This document shows, piece after piece, positions 26,524-36,481 of a stretch of DNA of 64,000 bases (position 1 is the stretch's first letter; each line of letters opens with the position of its first letter). The position numbers and the translations under genes were made by a program. The DNA comes from Microbaculum marinum (GTDB lineage Bacteria > Pseudomonadota > Alphaproteobacteria > Rhizobiales > Tepidamorphaceae). The notes below the pieces were generated by a model. It did no database searches. It was not told the DNA's origin and saw only the letters and a program-made list of their open reading frames with translations. Location of the stretch: NCBI RefSeq assembly GCF_042646165.1, contig NZ_JBHRTC010000005.1; one strand, written 5' to 3'.

Positions 26524-29500
26524 ATTCTGCCGACAGCCCCGATCCGCAGCCGCGCATGAAGCCCGGCCTTTCGGGAACGCTCACGCGCGCCTTCATTTCC
26601 TCGCCCCTGACGCCGCTGCTGCTGATTTCCGCGCTGGCACTCGGCCTGGTCGCACTGGTCTCCCTGCCGCGCGAGGAGGAGCCGCAGATCAGCGTGCCGC
26701 TCGTCGACCTCCACGTCTCGGCGAACGGACTCAAGGCGGAGGACGTCGTCAAACTCGTCACTGAGCCGCTCGAGACCATCGTCAAGGGCATCAACGGCGT
26801 CGAGCACGTCTACAGCCAGACGCATGACGACCAGGTGGTGGTGACGGCGCGGTTCTTCGTCGGCACCGATCCCGACGACGCCATCCTGCGGGTGCACGAG
26901 AAGGTGCGCGCCAGCATGGACCGGATACCGATAGGCATTCCGGAACCGCTGATCGTTGGACGCGGCATCGACGACGTGGCGATCTTCGTCGTCACCCTGG
27001 CGCCGAAGCCGGAGGCGGCCTCCCGATGGACCGATGCCGGGCTCCACTCGATCGCCCGCGATCTTCTGGCCGAACTGGCGAAGGTCGAGGATGTGGGAAC
27101 GACCTACATCGTCGGCGGCCGCGACGAGCAGATCCGCGTCGAACCCGATCCCGAACGGCTGGCTCTCTACGGCATCACGCTCGAACAGCTGATCGGCAAG
27201 ATCGCCGGCTCGAACCGGTCGTTCATGGCCGGCACGGTGCGCGACGGGAACCGAAGTCTGCCCGTTGTCGCGGGCCAGACCCTTCAGGGCATTCCTGACA
27301 TAGGCCTCCTGGAAATCACCGCCCGCGACGGCCGCAGGGTCTATGTCGGCGACGTCGCCAGGGTCGTCGTCGGCGCCGCGCCGGAGGAGCATCTGGTGTG
27401 GCAGGTGTCCAGGAACGAGGACGGCGGGATCGAGCGGGTGCCGGCGGTCTCGATCGCCATTGCCAAGCGGGCCGGCGCGAACGCCGTGGTGATCGGCGAG
27501 AACCTCGTCGGTCGACTCGAACTGCTGCGCGACCGGCTGGTGCCCGAGGACCTCGACCTTCTCGTCACCCGCAACTACGGCGAGACCGCCAATGAGAAGG
27601 CGGACGAACTGCTGTTCCATCTCGGGCTCGCCACCATCTCCATCGTCTTCCTCGTCATCTTCGCCATCGGCTGGCGGGAAGGCATTGTGGTCGTCGTCGT
27701 CATTCCCACCACGATCCTGCTGACGCTCGCCGCCTCGTACGTGATGGGCTACACGATCAACAGGGTCAGCCTGTTCGCGCTGATCTTCTCGATCGGCATC
27801 CTGGTCGACGACGCCATAGTGGTGATCGAGAACATCGCCCGCCACTGGGCGATGAACGACGGACGCGACCGGCGCGAGGCGGCGATCGACGCGGTCGCCG
27901 AGGTCGGCAACCCGACCATCGTGGCGACGCTGACCGTCGTCGCCGCGCTCCTGCCGATGCTGTTCGTGTCGGGGCTGATGGGCCCCTACATGAGCCCGAT
28001 CCCGGCGAACGCGTCGGCGGCGATGATCTTTTCCTTCTTCGTCGCCGTCGTGGTGACGCCATGGCTGATGGTGCGCTTCGGCGGCAGGGCCGGGCACCGG
28101 GGAGGGCACGGCGCAGCGCGGGGCGGCGTGCTTGGGCGCCTCTACACTGCAGTTGCATGGCCCATTATTCACTCGCGCGCCGGCGCGTGGGCCTTCCTGC
28201 TAATCGTCGGGATCGCCACTGTGGCGGCAACCTACCTTTTCTACGACAAGACCGTCACGGTGAAGCTGCTGCCCTTCGACAACAAGTCGGAGCTGCAGGT
28301 GGTCGTCGACCTGCCGGAGGGGTCGACCCTGGAATCGACGGACCGTGCGCTGCTGGCGGCCGCCCAACGCCTTGCCGACCTGCCGGAACTCGCGTCGATC
28401 CAATCCTATGCCGGCACGGCGGCGCCGTTCAACTTCAACGGGCTGGTGCGCCACTACTATCTGCGCGGCCTGCCCGAGCACGGCGACCTGCAGGTCAACC
28501 TGACGCCGAAGCCCGACCGCGACCGGACCAGCCACGATATTGCCCTCGACGTGCGCGCGCGGCTGGCGGATCTCGATCTGCCGGAGGGCACCAGCGTGAA
28601 GGTCGTCGAGGTGCCGCCGGGGCCGCCGGTGCTGGCGACGTTGCTGGCCGAGGTCTATGGGCCGGATGCCGAGACGCGCCGCGCCGTGGCCACCGAGATG
28701 CGCAGGATCTTCGAAGGCGTGCCCTACATCGTCGATGTCGACGACAGCTTCGGCGTGCCGGACGAACGCCTGCGGCTGCGTATCAACCAGGACAACCTCG
28801 AATATCTGGGGGTCGAGCAGAGCGACGTCTACGACGCCATCGAGGCGTATCTGAGCGGGGTCCCGGTCGGCTACTCGCACCGGGGCGGCGGCCGCTATCC
28901 CATCGAGATCGCCGTTCGCCTGCCGAAGGAGGACCTCACCGTCTCGCAGCGCACCCTGTCCACCCCGGTTCCCGCCAATGCGCTGCCGGGCAACCGCGGC
29001 ATCGTAGAACTCGGAGACGTCGTCAGCGTCGAGGAAGAAACCGCGTCCCATCCGATATTCCGCCGCAACGGCCGATCGGCGGAGATGGTGCAAGCGGAAC
29101 TCGCCGGCGCCTTCGAGGCGCCGATCTACGGTATGATCGCGGTCGCCGACGCCATCGACAGCCACGACTGGGGCGACGTGCCGAAACCGCAGGTGCTGCT
29201 GCACGGGCAACCGTCGGAGGAAAGTGTCGCATCCATTCTCTGGGACGGGGAGTGGGAGGTGACCTACGTGACCTTCCGCGACATGGGTGCGGCCTTCGCT
29301 GTCGCGATACTCGGTATCTATTTCCTGGTCGTGGCGCAGTTCGGCTCGTTCCTGCTGCCGCTGGTGATCCTGACGCCGATCCCGCTGACCCTGATCGGCA
29401 TCGTGCTCGGGCACTGGCTCTTCAACGCGCCCTTCACCGCGACCTCGATGATCGGCTTCATCGCGCTGGCCGGCATCATCGTCCGCAACTCGATCCTGCT

Positions 29501-29780
29501 GGTCGACTTCATCCGGCATGCGCGGAGCCCCGACAAGTCGCTACGCCGGGTGTTGCTGGATGCAGGCGCGATCCGCTTCAAGCCGATCCTGCTGACCGCA
29601 CTCGCCGCGATGATCGGCGCGGCCGTCATCCTTGCCGATCCGATCTTCCAGGGCCTGGCGATCTCGCTGCTGTTCGGCCTGGCGTCCTCGACGCTGCTGA
29701 CCGTTCTGGTGATCCCGGCGATCTATATTGCGCTGAGGGACGACGGGCGCGCAGTGGACTGGACGCTACTTGAGGAATGA
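26520..29780 (+). CDS. RND-family efflux transporter permease
   Basis: This 1086-residue inner-membrane proton-driven pump has the usual RND layout: helix 1 near residue 30 (PLLLISALALGLVALVSLP), a large periplasmic loop, helices 2–6 around residues 360–510, a second periplasmic loop, and helices 7–12 at the end. LFALIFSIGILVDDAIVVIE near residue 417 is the conserved helix 4 segment with its Asp pair. The GTG start overlaps the adaptor stop. The substrate is unknown; it resembles the multidrug/AcrB branch more than the metal branch. Confidence 0.92.
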   Translation: MNSADSPDPQPRMKPGLSGTLTRAFISSPLTPLLLISALALGLVALVSLPREEEPQISVPLVDLHVSANGLKAEDVVKLVTEPLETIVKGINGVEHVYSQTHDDQVVVTARFFVGTDPDDAILRVHEKVRASMDRIPIGIPEPLIVGRGIDDVAIFVVTLAPKPEAASRWTDAGLHSIARDLLAELAKVEDVGTTYIVGGRDEQIRVEPDPERLALYGITLEQLIGKIAGSNRSFMAGTVRDGNRSLPVVAGQTLQGIPDIGLLEITARDGRRVYVGDVARVVVGAAPEEHLVWQVSRNEDGGIERVPAVSIAIAKRAGANAVVIGENLVGRLELLRDRLVPEDLDLLVTRNYGETANEKADELLFHLGLATISIVFLVIFAIGWREGIVVVVVIPTTILLTLAASYVMGYTINRVSLFALIFSIGILVDDAIVVIENIARHWAMNDGRDRREAAIDAVAEVGNPTIVATLTVVAALLPMLFVSGLMGPYMSPIPANASAAMIFSFFVAVVVTPWLMVRFGGRAGHRGGHGAARGGVLGRLYTAVAWPIIHSRAGAWAFLLIVGIATVAATYLFYDKTVTVKLLPFDNKSELQVVVDLPEGSTLESTDRALLAAAQRLADLPELASIQSYAGTAAPFNFNGLVRHYYLRGLPEHGDLQVNLTPKPDRDRTSHDIALDVRARLADLDLPEGTSVKVVEVPPGPPVLATLLAEVYGPDAETRRAVATEMRRIFEGVPYIVDVDDSFGVPDERLRLRINQDNLEYLGVEQSDVYDAIEAYLSGVPVGYSHRGGGRYPIEIAVRLPKEDLTVSQRTLSTPVPANALPGNRGIVELGDVVSVEEETASHPIFRRNGRSAEMVQAELAGAFEAPIYGMIAVADAIDSHDWGDVPKPQVLLHGQPSEESVASILWDGEWEVTYVTFRDMGAAFAVAILGIYFLVVAQFGSFLLPLVILTPIPLTLIGIVLGHWLFNAPFTATSMIGFIALAGIIVRNSILLVDFIRHARSPDKSLRRVLLDAGAIRFKPILLTALAAMIGAAVILADPIFQGLAISLLFGLASSTLLTVLVIPAIYIALRDDGRAVDWTLLEE

Positions 29781-29787
29781 TCAGGTC

Positions 29788-30762
29788 TCACTCCTTCGCC
29801 GTATCCCTCACGCCGGGATCCCGGGCGGCCTCCGCGGCAACGCTGGCGGCATGTCCCTCGGCGGACTGGATCTCGGCGAACACGCGCCGGATATCCGGAA
29901 ACTCCGTCTTGATATCGATCTCGAGGGCGGAAATCACCCGTTCCACCTCGCCGGCGGGCATGTCGTCTGCAAAATCCAGGCTGATCGCCACGAGAATGTC
30001 GTTGGGGCCCATGTGCATCGTTCTGAGTTCGTTGATGCGGCGGACGCCCTTCGCAGACATCGCGATACGCCGGACACCCGCCACGAGGGGAGCCCCCGCG
30101 GCTTCACCGATAATCAATCCCTTGGTCTCGTATGCGAGAACAGCGGCGGTCGTCGCCAGGATCAGCCCGATGCCGACGGAGGCATAGCCGTCGAACTCGC
30201 GGATGCCAGTGTACTGGGCAAGCGCGATGCCGATGGCCGCGACGATGAGGCCGAGCATCGCGGCGGAGTCCTCGAACAGCACGGTGAACACGGTCGGGTC
30301 CTTCGAACGCCGCACGGCGTCGATCACGCTGCGCCGGCCCCGCGTCTTCTCGAATTCCCGGAAGGCGACCCACCAGGCGCCGGCTTCGAAGAGCATGGCG
30401 AAGCCCAGTACGACGTAGTTGACCATCGGACTGGAGATCTCGTGGGGATGGCGGATTTTCTGGATACCTTCATAAAGCGACACGCCGGCCCCGACGCCGA
30501 AGATCATGATGGCCACGACGAAGGCCCAGAAATAGACCTCGGTGCCGTAGCCGAAGGGAAAGTGCTCGTCTGCGGGCCTTTTCGATCGCTTGATGCCGAC
30601 AAGCAGCAGGCCCTGGTTGCCGGTATCCACGAGTGAATGGATTGCCTCCGACAGCATGGCGGAGGACCCCGTATAGGCCGCTGCGGCAAACTTCGTGACC
30701 GCAATCAGCGCGTTGCCGGCGAGCGCCGCGTAGATGACCGTCTTTGATCCGTGGGAAGCCAT
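29788..30762 (-). CDS. cation diffusion facilitator family transporter
   Basis: This 324-residue protein exchanges divalent cations, probably Zn(II), for protons across the inner membrane. Five to six helices are visible. LSEAIHSLVDTGNQGLLLVG near residue 37 carries the first HxxxD metal site. LFEDSAAMLGLIVAAIGI near residue 167 replaces the second HxxxD with an ED pair, as in the SLC30A9-like branch, so metal specificity may differ. HPHEISSPMVNYVVLGFAML is also typical of that branch. It faces the RND permease stop, seven bases away. Confidence 0.88.
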   Translation of the reverse strand: MASHGSKTVIYAALAGNALIAVTKFAAAAYTGSSAMLSEAIHSLVDTGNQGLLLVGIKRSKRPADEHFPFGYGTEVYFWAFVVAIMIFGVGAGVSLYEGIQKIRHPHEISSPMVNYVVLGFAMLFEAGAWWVAFREFEKTRGRRSVIDAVRRSKDPTVFTVLFEDSAAMLGLIVAAIGIALAQYTGIREFDGYASVGIGLILATTAAVLAYETKGLIIGEAAGAPLVAGVRRIAMSAKGVRRINELRTMHMGPNDILVAISLDFADDMPAGEVERVISALEIDIKTEFPDIRRVFAEIQSAEGHAASVAAEAARDPGVRDTAKE

Positions 30763-30801
30763 AAACGATTCCAGTTCAGGAGCTTAAAGAGTGAAGTTAA
30801 T

Positions 30802-31428
30802 CTAGGATGCCAGCGCCCTCACGCCGTCCGCCACGAATTGTACCGCAAGCGCGGCCAGGATCACCCCAAGGAGCCGCGTGACGACGGTGCGCACCGTGTT
30901 TCCGAGCAACCGGTCGATCGGCACCGCAACCAAGAGAATGGCGAGCGTAACGAAAAGGGCCGCAGCGATAACCATGACCACGAGGGCAAGTTCCACCCAT
31001 CCGCCGCCGGATCGGCCCGCCAGCAGGATCACGGCCGTTATCGCCCCGGGGCCGGCCATCAGCGGCACCGCCAGCGGGACGGCGGCGATGTCTTCGTGCG
31101 GCTCGTCCTCGACCGCGCGTTCGGCCGTCGTGGATTTGCGTTTGTTGCGGTGCTCGAACACCATCTCGAAGCTGATCCAGAACAGGAGAATGCCGCCGGC
31201 GACGCGAAAGGCGGGCAGGGAGATGCCCGTCACCTCCAGCAGCCACTGTCCACCGATCGCGAAGGCGACCAGCACGCTTGCCGCGATGACGACCGCACGA
31301 AGGGCGACGACCCGCCGCTGCACGGCGGTGTGGCTGGGCGTAAGGCTCAGGAACAGCGGCGCGATGCCGATCGGATCGATGATCACGAAAAGTGTCACGA
31401 AGGCCGAGATCAGGGTTTCCGGGCTCAA
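30802..31428 (-). CDS. MarC family integral membrane protein
   Basis: This 208-residue protein has about six hydrophobic helices. LFVIIDPIGIAPLFLSLTP at the N-terminus and AVPLMAGPGAITAVILLAG in the middle are MarC signatures. The family was once linked to multidrug resistance, but its function is unknown. The TTG at 31428 was chosen: GGGAG lies seven bases before it, and the ribosome site overlaps the end of the upstream LysE gene, which suggests translational coupling. An ATG at 31461 lies inside the LysE frame and would add an unlikely Cys-rich start. Confidence 0.85.
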   Translation of the reverse strand: MSPETLISAFVTLFVIIDPIGIAPLFLSLTPSHTAVQRRVVALRAVVIAASVLVAFAIGGQWLLEVTGISLPAFRVAGGILLFWISFEMVFEHRNKRKSTTAERAVEDEPHEDIAAVPLAVPLMAGPGAITAVILLAGRSGGGWVELALVVMVIAAALFVTLAILLVAVPIDRLLGNTVRTVVTRLLGVILAALAVQFVADGVRALAS

Positions 31429-31432
31429 GCGA

Positions 31433-32080
31433 TCACTCCCGGTGCAGCAGCAGGCGCGCACCGAACAGTACGAGCAGTGAAGCCCCCAGGTACCTTGCCG
31501 TTCGCCGCAGGCCCGGGAGGTTCCGTAGTCTTCGCCCGACCCGATGCACCATCAAGACGAACCCGATATCGACCATCAGGAAAATGATCGTGACGGCGGC
31601 GCCCAGCATCAGGAGCTGTGCTCCGGTACCCACGGTTGCTTCCTGACGTACGAAAATTGGCAAGTAGACCGCGTACAGGATCGGGGTGCGTGGATTGAGC
31701 AGAACGAGAAGCAGGCCCCCGATCAGCCCGCCGGACAGATGGCGGGGAGCAGTGCCGGCCCGGTCCGGCAGGGCGGACGACGCGCCGTCCGGCGGCCGGT
31801 CCCGCAACAGGCCGACGGCCTGCCAGACAAGGTAGGCGAACCCGGCGACCTTGAGGGCCGAAAGCGCAGTCGGCATCGCGCCGATCAGGGCGTTGATCCC
31901 CAACGCCACGATCACCACATAAGGCACGGCACCGAGAGCCATTCCGACGGCGACCAGGAGGCCGGAGCGGCGTCCGCCGCGAAGCGTATCAGCGGCCAGC
32001 CTGACAAAGCCGGGACCGGGCTCCAGCGCAAGAAATACGGTCGCCACGACAAAGAGGCCGAGGTAGCTCGCCAGATCCAT
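31433..32080 (-). CDS. LysE/RhtB family exporter
   Basis: This 215-residue inner-membrane exporter of amino acids or small metabolites has six helices. The signature FLALEPGPGFVRLAADTLRG replaces the more usual NPGP with EPGP. ALGAVPYVVIVALGINALIG and LLLVLLNPRTPILYAVYLP complete the fold. The ATG at 32080 follows a GGAGG site seven bases away. It is probably co-transcribed with marC. The substrate is not predictable. Confidence 0.86.
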   Translation of the reverse strand: MDLASYLGLFVVATVFLALEPGPGFVRLAADTLRGGRRSGLLVAVGMALGAVPYVVIVALGINALIGAMPTALSALKVAGFAYLVWQAVGLLRDRPPDGASSALPDRAGTAPRHLSGGLIGGLLLVLLNPRTPILYAVYLPIFVRQEATVGTGAQLLMLGAAVTIIFLMVDIGFVLMVHRVGRRLRNLPGLRRTARYLGASLLVLFGARLLLHRE

Positions 32081-32276
32081 GTGTCCCGCCTCCGTGCGTT
32101 GCGCCCGGCGCAAGCTTAAGGTGTTTGGGCGGGCGGTACCAATTGCCGCGGAGGCACGAGCAGAGGCGACCGGACGGTGGATTTCGCACATTCGGCGCAT
32201 TTGAACCGCAAATAAGATCGGAGCCGAACGCGCCTGTCCGATAATCGCCTGAATTTTCAGGGAATTTCGCTACTGA

Positions 32277-35246
32277 ATGGAGACTATCCGGATTTGCCTC
32301 GACCGGGCGGAATCGGGTAGAAAAAAGGTACCTAGAAACCCGCCCCACGAGCCAGCTTTGTCCGATAACGAAACGTCCCCGACCGGCGACTCAGGGCCGC
32401 CGGCCCCGTCTGATATTCGGCCCATCTCGATAACCGACGAGATGCGGCGCAGCTATCTCGACTACGCGATGAGCGTGATCGTCAGCCGCGCGCTTCCCGA
32501 CGTGCGGGACGGCCTGAAGCCCGTGCACCGGCGCATTCTCTACGCTATGCAGGAGGCGGGCTACGACTGGAACAAGCCCTACAAGAAATCCTCGCGCGTC
32601 GTCGGCGACGTCATGGGTAAGTACCACCCGCACGGCGACCAGGCGATCTATGACGCGCTGGTGCGCATGGCACAGGATTTCTCGCTGCGCCTGCCGCTGC
32701 TCGACGGGCAGGGGAACTTCGGTTCCGTCGACGGCGATCCGCCCGCGGCGATGCGCTACACGGAGGTGCGGCTCGGCAAGCCGGCGCATTCCCTTCTGGA
32801 AGACATCGACAAGGACACGGTCGACTTCCAGGACAATTACGACAACTCCGAGAGCGAGCCGACGGTCCTGCCGGCACGCTTCCCGAATCTGCTCGTCAAC
32901 GGCGCCGGCGGCATCGCCGTCGGCATGGCGACCAACATACCGCCGCACAACCTCGGCGAGGTCGTCGACGCCTGCATCGCCTACATGGAAGACCCGGCGA
33001 TCGACATCGAACGCCTGATGGAGATCGTGCCCGGACCCGACTTCCCCACGGGCGGCATAATCCTGGGTCGGGCCGGCACCCGCTCCGCCCATACGACCGG
33101 CCGTGGCTCGATCATCATACGCGGACGCGTCCACACCGAGACCGTGCGCAAGGAGCGCGAGGCGCTCGTCGTCACCGAGATTCCCTACCAGGTGAACAAG
33201 GCGACGATGATCGAAAAGATCGCCGAACTGGTGCGCGACAAGCGCATCGAGGGTATCGCGGACATACGCGACGAATCCGACCGCGACGGCATGCGTGTCG
33301 TCATCGAGCTGAAGCGCGACGCGATGACGGACGTCGTGCTCAACCAGCTCTACCGGTATTCCAACCTCCAGACGAGCTTCGGCGCCAACATGGTGGCGCT
33401 GAACGGCGGCAAGCCGGAACAGATGACGTTGGTCGACATGATCCGTGCGTTCATCGCGTTTCGCGAGGAGGTCGTCGGCCGTCGCACCAAGTTCCTGCTC
33501 GCCAAGGCCCGTGACCGCGCCCACGTGCTGGTGGGGCTGGCGATCGCGGTTGCCAATATCGACGAGGTCATCCATCTCATCCGCACGGCACCGGATCCCG
33601 CGACCGCCCGCGCGTCGCTGATGGCGCGCAACTGGCCGGCCAAGGACATGGGGCCGCTGATCGCGCTGATCGCCGACCCGCGTCACGGCCTGGGCGAGGA
33701 CGGTACCTACAAGCTGTCAGAGGAGCAGGCACGCGCCATTCTCGACCTGCGTCTGCAGCGGCTGACCGCGCTCGGACGCGACGAGATCGCCGATGAACTG
33801 ACCAAGCTCGGCGAGGCCATCGCCGACTATCTGGACATCCTGCGCTCGCGCGCCCGGATCCAGGCGATCGTCCGCGACGAACTGAACGCGGTGAAGGACG
33901 AGTTCGATACGCCGCGGCGCACCGAGATCGCCGAAGGTCTCGGCGATTTCGAGGACGAAGACCTGATCCAGCGCGAGGACATGGTCGTCACCGTCAGCCA
34001 TTCCGGCTACATCAAGCGGGTGCCGCTCTCCACCTACCGGGCACAGCGGCGCGGCGGCAAGGGCCGCTCCGGGATGTCGACGAAGGACGAGGATTTCGTC
34101 ACCCGGATCTTCATCGCGTCCACCCATACGCCGGTGCTGTTCTTCTCCTCGCGCGGCATGGTCTACAAGATGAAGGTCTGGCGGCTTCCGCTGGCCGCGC
34201 CGACATCGCGCGGCAAGGCGCTGGTCAACCTCCTGCCGCTGCAGCCGGGCGAATGGATCACCTCGATCATGCCGCTTCCGGAGGACGAGGACAGCTGGGC
34301 CGAACTCGACGTGATGTTCTCGACCAATCGCGGCACGGTCCGCCGCAACAAGCTCTCGGACTTCGTCCAGGTAAACCGCAACGGCAAGATCGCCATGAAG
34401 CTCGACGAGGGCGATGCGATCGTCGGCGTGGAGACATGCTCGGAGAGCGACGACGTGCTGCTGACGACGAAACTGGGGCAATGCATCCGGTTTCGTACGA
34501 CGGACGTTCGCGTCTTCAAGGGTCGCGACTCAACGGGTGTTCGGGGCATCAACCTCGGTGACGACGATACAGTGATCTCAATGTCGATCCTGCGCCATTT
34601 CGATGCGACTCCGGCCGAGCGCAACGCGTATCTGAAGCAGTCTGGCGCGATACGCAGGGCGGCGACCGGGGAGGCCGCGGACGCGGTCGAGGACGCTGCG
34701 ATCGACGCCGAGGACGAAGGCCTCACTGAAGAAGACGGCGCCATCGTTTCGCTGCCGCCGGAGCGTTACGCGGAAATGGGGGCGTCCGAACAGTTCGTGC
34801 TTACTCTGTCGGAAAACGGTTACGGCAAGCGTTCATCTTCCTACGAGTACCGGGTCATCGGCCGTGGCGGCAAAGGTCTCGCCGCGATGGATATCTGGGA
34901 CAAGGACGACAAGGGTACGCCGTTCATCCGGGAAAAGACCGGTCCGCTGGTCGCCTCCTTCCCTGTGGAGGATCCCGACCAGATCATGCTCGTCACCAAT
35001 GGCGGGCAGTTGATCCGCTGCCCGGTCCACGGCATCCGTATCGCCGGCCGCAACACCCAGGGCGTCATCGTCTTCAACACGGCTGAGGGAGAACGGGTCG
35101 TGTCCGTCCAGCGTGTCAAGGACGAAGAGGAAGGCGATGTCGTCGAGGAAGACCTCAGCGACGGCGGCGAGGATGGCGAGAGCGGCAGCGAGGATGGCGG
35201 AAGCGGCGGCGAAACCGGAGACGACTCGCCGGAGAACGACGGATAG
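32277..35246 (+). CDS. gyrA: DNA gyrase subunit A
   Basis: This is the breaking-rejoining subunit of gyrase, which introduces negative supercoils. It has 989 residues from the ATG. The catalytic Tyr161 lies in AAMRYTEVRLGKPA, and the GyrA box is QRRGGKGRSG. The quinolone-determining loop is GKYHPHGDQAIYDALVRMA, with Gln where E. coli has Ser83. The C-terminal beta-pinwheel contains an acidic insertion (about residues 795–830), and the protein ends in a Glu/Asp/Gly/Ser tail. The start is uncertain: the first 45 or so residues are unmatched and a TTG at 32358 is an alternative. Confidence 0.96.
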   Translation: METIRICLDRAESGRKKVPRNPPHEPALSDNETSPTGDSGPPAPSDIRPISITDEMRRSYLDYAMSVIVSRALPDVRDGLKPVHRRILYAMQEAGYDWNKPYKKSSRVVGDVMGKYHPHGDQAIYDALVRMAQDFSLRLPLLDGQGNFGSVDGDPPAAMRYTEVRLGKPAHSLLEDIDKDTVDFQDNYDNSESEPTVLPARFPNLLVNGAGGIAVGMATNIPPHNLGEVVDACIAYMEDPAIDIERLMEIVPGPDFPTGGIILGRAGTRSAHTTGRGSIIIRGRVHTETVRKEREALVVTEIPYQVNKATMIEKIAELVRDKRIEGIADIRDESDRDGMRVVIELKRDAMTDVVLNQLYRYSNLQTSFGANMVALNGGKPEQMTLVDMIRAFIAFREEVVGRRTKFLLAKARDRAHVLVGLAIAVANIDEVIHLIRTAPDPATARASLMARNWPAKDMGPLIALIADPRHGLGEDGTYKLSEEQARAILDLRLQRLTALGRDEIADELTKLGEAIADYLDILRSRARIQAIVRDELNAVKDEFDTPRRTEIAEGLGDFEDEDLIQREDMVVTVSHSGYIKRVPLSTYRAQRRGGKGRSGMSTKDEDFVTRIFIASTHTPVLFFSSRGMVYKMKVWRLPLAAPTSRGKALVNLLPLQPGEWITSIMPLPEDEDSWAELDVMFSTNRGTVRRNKLSDFVQVNRNGKIAMKLDEGDAIVGVETCSESDDVLLTTKLGQCIRFRTTDVRVFKGRDSTGVRGINLGDDDTVISMSILRHFDATPAERNAYLKQSGAIRRAATGEAADAVEDAAIDAEDEGLTEEDGAIVSLPPERYAEMGASEQFVLTLSENGYGKRSSSYEYRVIGRGGKGLAAMDIWDKDDKGTPFIREKTGPLVASFPVEDPDQIMLVTNGGQLIRCPVHGIRIAGRNTQGVIVFNTAEGERVVSVQRVKDEEEGDVVEEDLSDGGEDGESGSEDGGSGGETGDDSPENDG

Positions 35247-35249
35247 CAC

Positions 35250-35283
35250 CGCAACGGCGGCGCGCCGCGGCCTCTGCGTTGCG
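35250..35283. terminator. possible stem-loop after gyrA
   Basis: Arms CGCAACG (35250–35256) and CGTTGCG (35277–35283) enclose a GC-rich segment that is itself partly palindromic. It begins four bases after the gyrA stop. No T run follows, so termination is uncertain. Confidence 0.4.
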
Positions 35284-35393
35284 GGTCGCATCTGCGCTGC
35301 TTGAACCGGGTGAACGTGCGGCGATGCCGCACGCAGTTGCGATGCCGCGAGAATTCAGGCTTGCTTCCTGTACAGCAACAGGGAGTCTTCGCC

Positions 35394-36008
35394 GTGACGC
35401 TCGAAATCTACCTCGCCTTTGTCGCCGCCTGTGTCCTGATCGTCATCGTTCCTGGCCCGACGGTCACCGTGATCATCGCCAACAGCCTCTCCTATGGGAC
35501 CAGGGCCGGCCTGCTCAACGTCGCCGGCACCCAGCTCGGCCTTGCCGTCATGATCGGAGTGCTGCTGGTCGGGCTCGCTTCGATCATCGAGACGATGGGC
35601 TGGTGGTTCGACTGGTTGAGGCTCGCCGGCGCGGCCTACCTGGTGTGGCTCGGCTACAAACTGATCCGATCCGGCGGCGGCCTCGATGCAGCGGAGGCGC
35701 GCCGGCCGCCGCGCGGCGGCTTCTTCCTGCAGGGCCTGCTGGTGATCTTCGCCAATCCCAAGGCGCTGCTGTTCTTCGGGGCATTCATTCCGCAGTTCGT
35801 CGATCCGCAGGGTGACTATGTGCGGCAGGTGCTGCTGCTCGGCGCCACCTTCATGGCCGTCGCGACGGTCCTGGACGGGACCTATGCCGTGCTGAGCGGC
35901 GGCGCGGGCGCCTTCCTGACGCGCCAGCGGGTGCGGCTGGTGTCGCGGGTGAGCGGTGTCTTCCTGATCGGCGGCGGCATCTGGCTGGCGATGGCGCGGG
36001 CGCGCTGA
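35394..36008 (+). CDS. LysE/RhtB family exporter
   Basis: This is a second LysE-type exporter in the window, 204 residues with six helices. It has the standard signature IVIVPGPTVTVIIANSLSYG, followed by GLLNVAGTQLGLAVMIGVLL and LLVIFANPKALLFFGAFIPQ. The GTG at 35394 has GGGAG eight bases before it; the frame is open further upstream without matching sequence. It lies after gyrA and converges on a small gene. The substrate is unknown; homoserine, threonine and similar compounds are common in this family. Confidence 0.87.
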   Translation: MTLEIYLAFVAACVLIVIVPGPTVTVIIANSLSYGTRAGLLNVAGTQLGLAVMIGVLLVGLASIIETMGWWFDWLRLAGAAYLVWLGYKLIRSGGGLDAAEARRPPRGGFFLQGLLVIFANPKALLFFGAFIPQFVDPQGDYVRQVLLLGATFMAVATVLDGTYAVLSGGAGAFLTRQRVRLVSRVSGVFLIGGGIWLAMARAR

Positions 36009-36020
36009 GGGCCGCAGGGA

Positions 36021-36308
36021 TCAGTCGTCCGCCGACAGCAGGGCGATCTCCGTGGCGCGCCCGGCCCGGGTGTTGTCGTCGATGTGGATCCGCCTGACCG
36101 GACCGACCGCGGCGCCCGGGTCCTCGGTGACGAGGCAGCCGGCCGCCACGTAGGGCCAGACCGTGTCCCGGCAATCCGTCGTGGCGACTGCGGCCGACGC
36201 GCTGGCGATCTGCGTGTCGGCACCGGGATCCCGGGCGATCACCAGGGCGATCCCGGCGGCGGCCAGTGTCAGGAGAAGATACCGGACCGAACGTTCGATC
36301 GTCGTCAT
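36021..36308 (-). CDS. small secreted/membrane-anchored protein with CxxxxWPY motif
   Basis: This is a 95-residue hypothetical protein. A hydrophobic N-terminal segment (VRYLLLTLAAAGIALVIA) suggests a signal or anchor. The mature part contains TDCRDTVWPYVAAGCL, two cysteines flanking a Trp-Pro. This Cys–Trp-Pro–Cys pattern recurs in small exported alphaproteobacterial proteins of unknown function, so I think the gene is real. GGGAG lies seven bases before the ATG at 36308. It converges with the LysE gene and is divergent from coaD. Confidence 0.7.
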   Translation of the reverse strand: MTTIERSVRYLLLTLAAAGIALVIARDPGADTQIASASAAVATTDCRDTVWPYVAAGCLVTEDPGAAVGPVRRIHIDDNTRAGRATEIALLSADD

Positions 36309-36481
36309 GACTTGCTCCCCTTGATGTGCGTGTTTGCGGGGAGCGATCGTAGGGATCCGGGCTGAATTGGCCCGGAACGGCCTGTTCAGCCTGGGTTCAT
36401 CGCGACCGCCGGGCCGGCGGCCGCCGGTTTTGGCGAACGGCGTTGCTTGTGCTGCCGAACGCCACGCGGTATCCACGCGCC

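Noticed and set aside
26385..28172. 595-codon minus-strand frame opposite the RND permease
   Set aside because: A high-GC mirror frame with His/Asp-rich random composition and no motif; the RND permease is clear on the plus strand.
36374..36399. EcfG-like promoter for coaD or the small minus-strand gene
   Set aside because: Spacing is 15 bases and the -10 or -35 half deviates (GGTT on plus, GTTCA on minus). Outside the accepted pattern.
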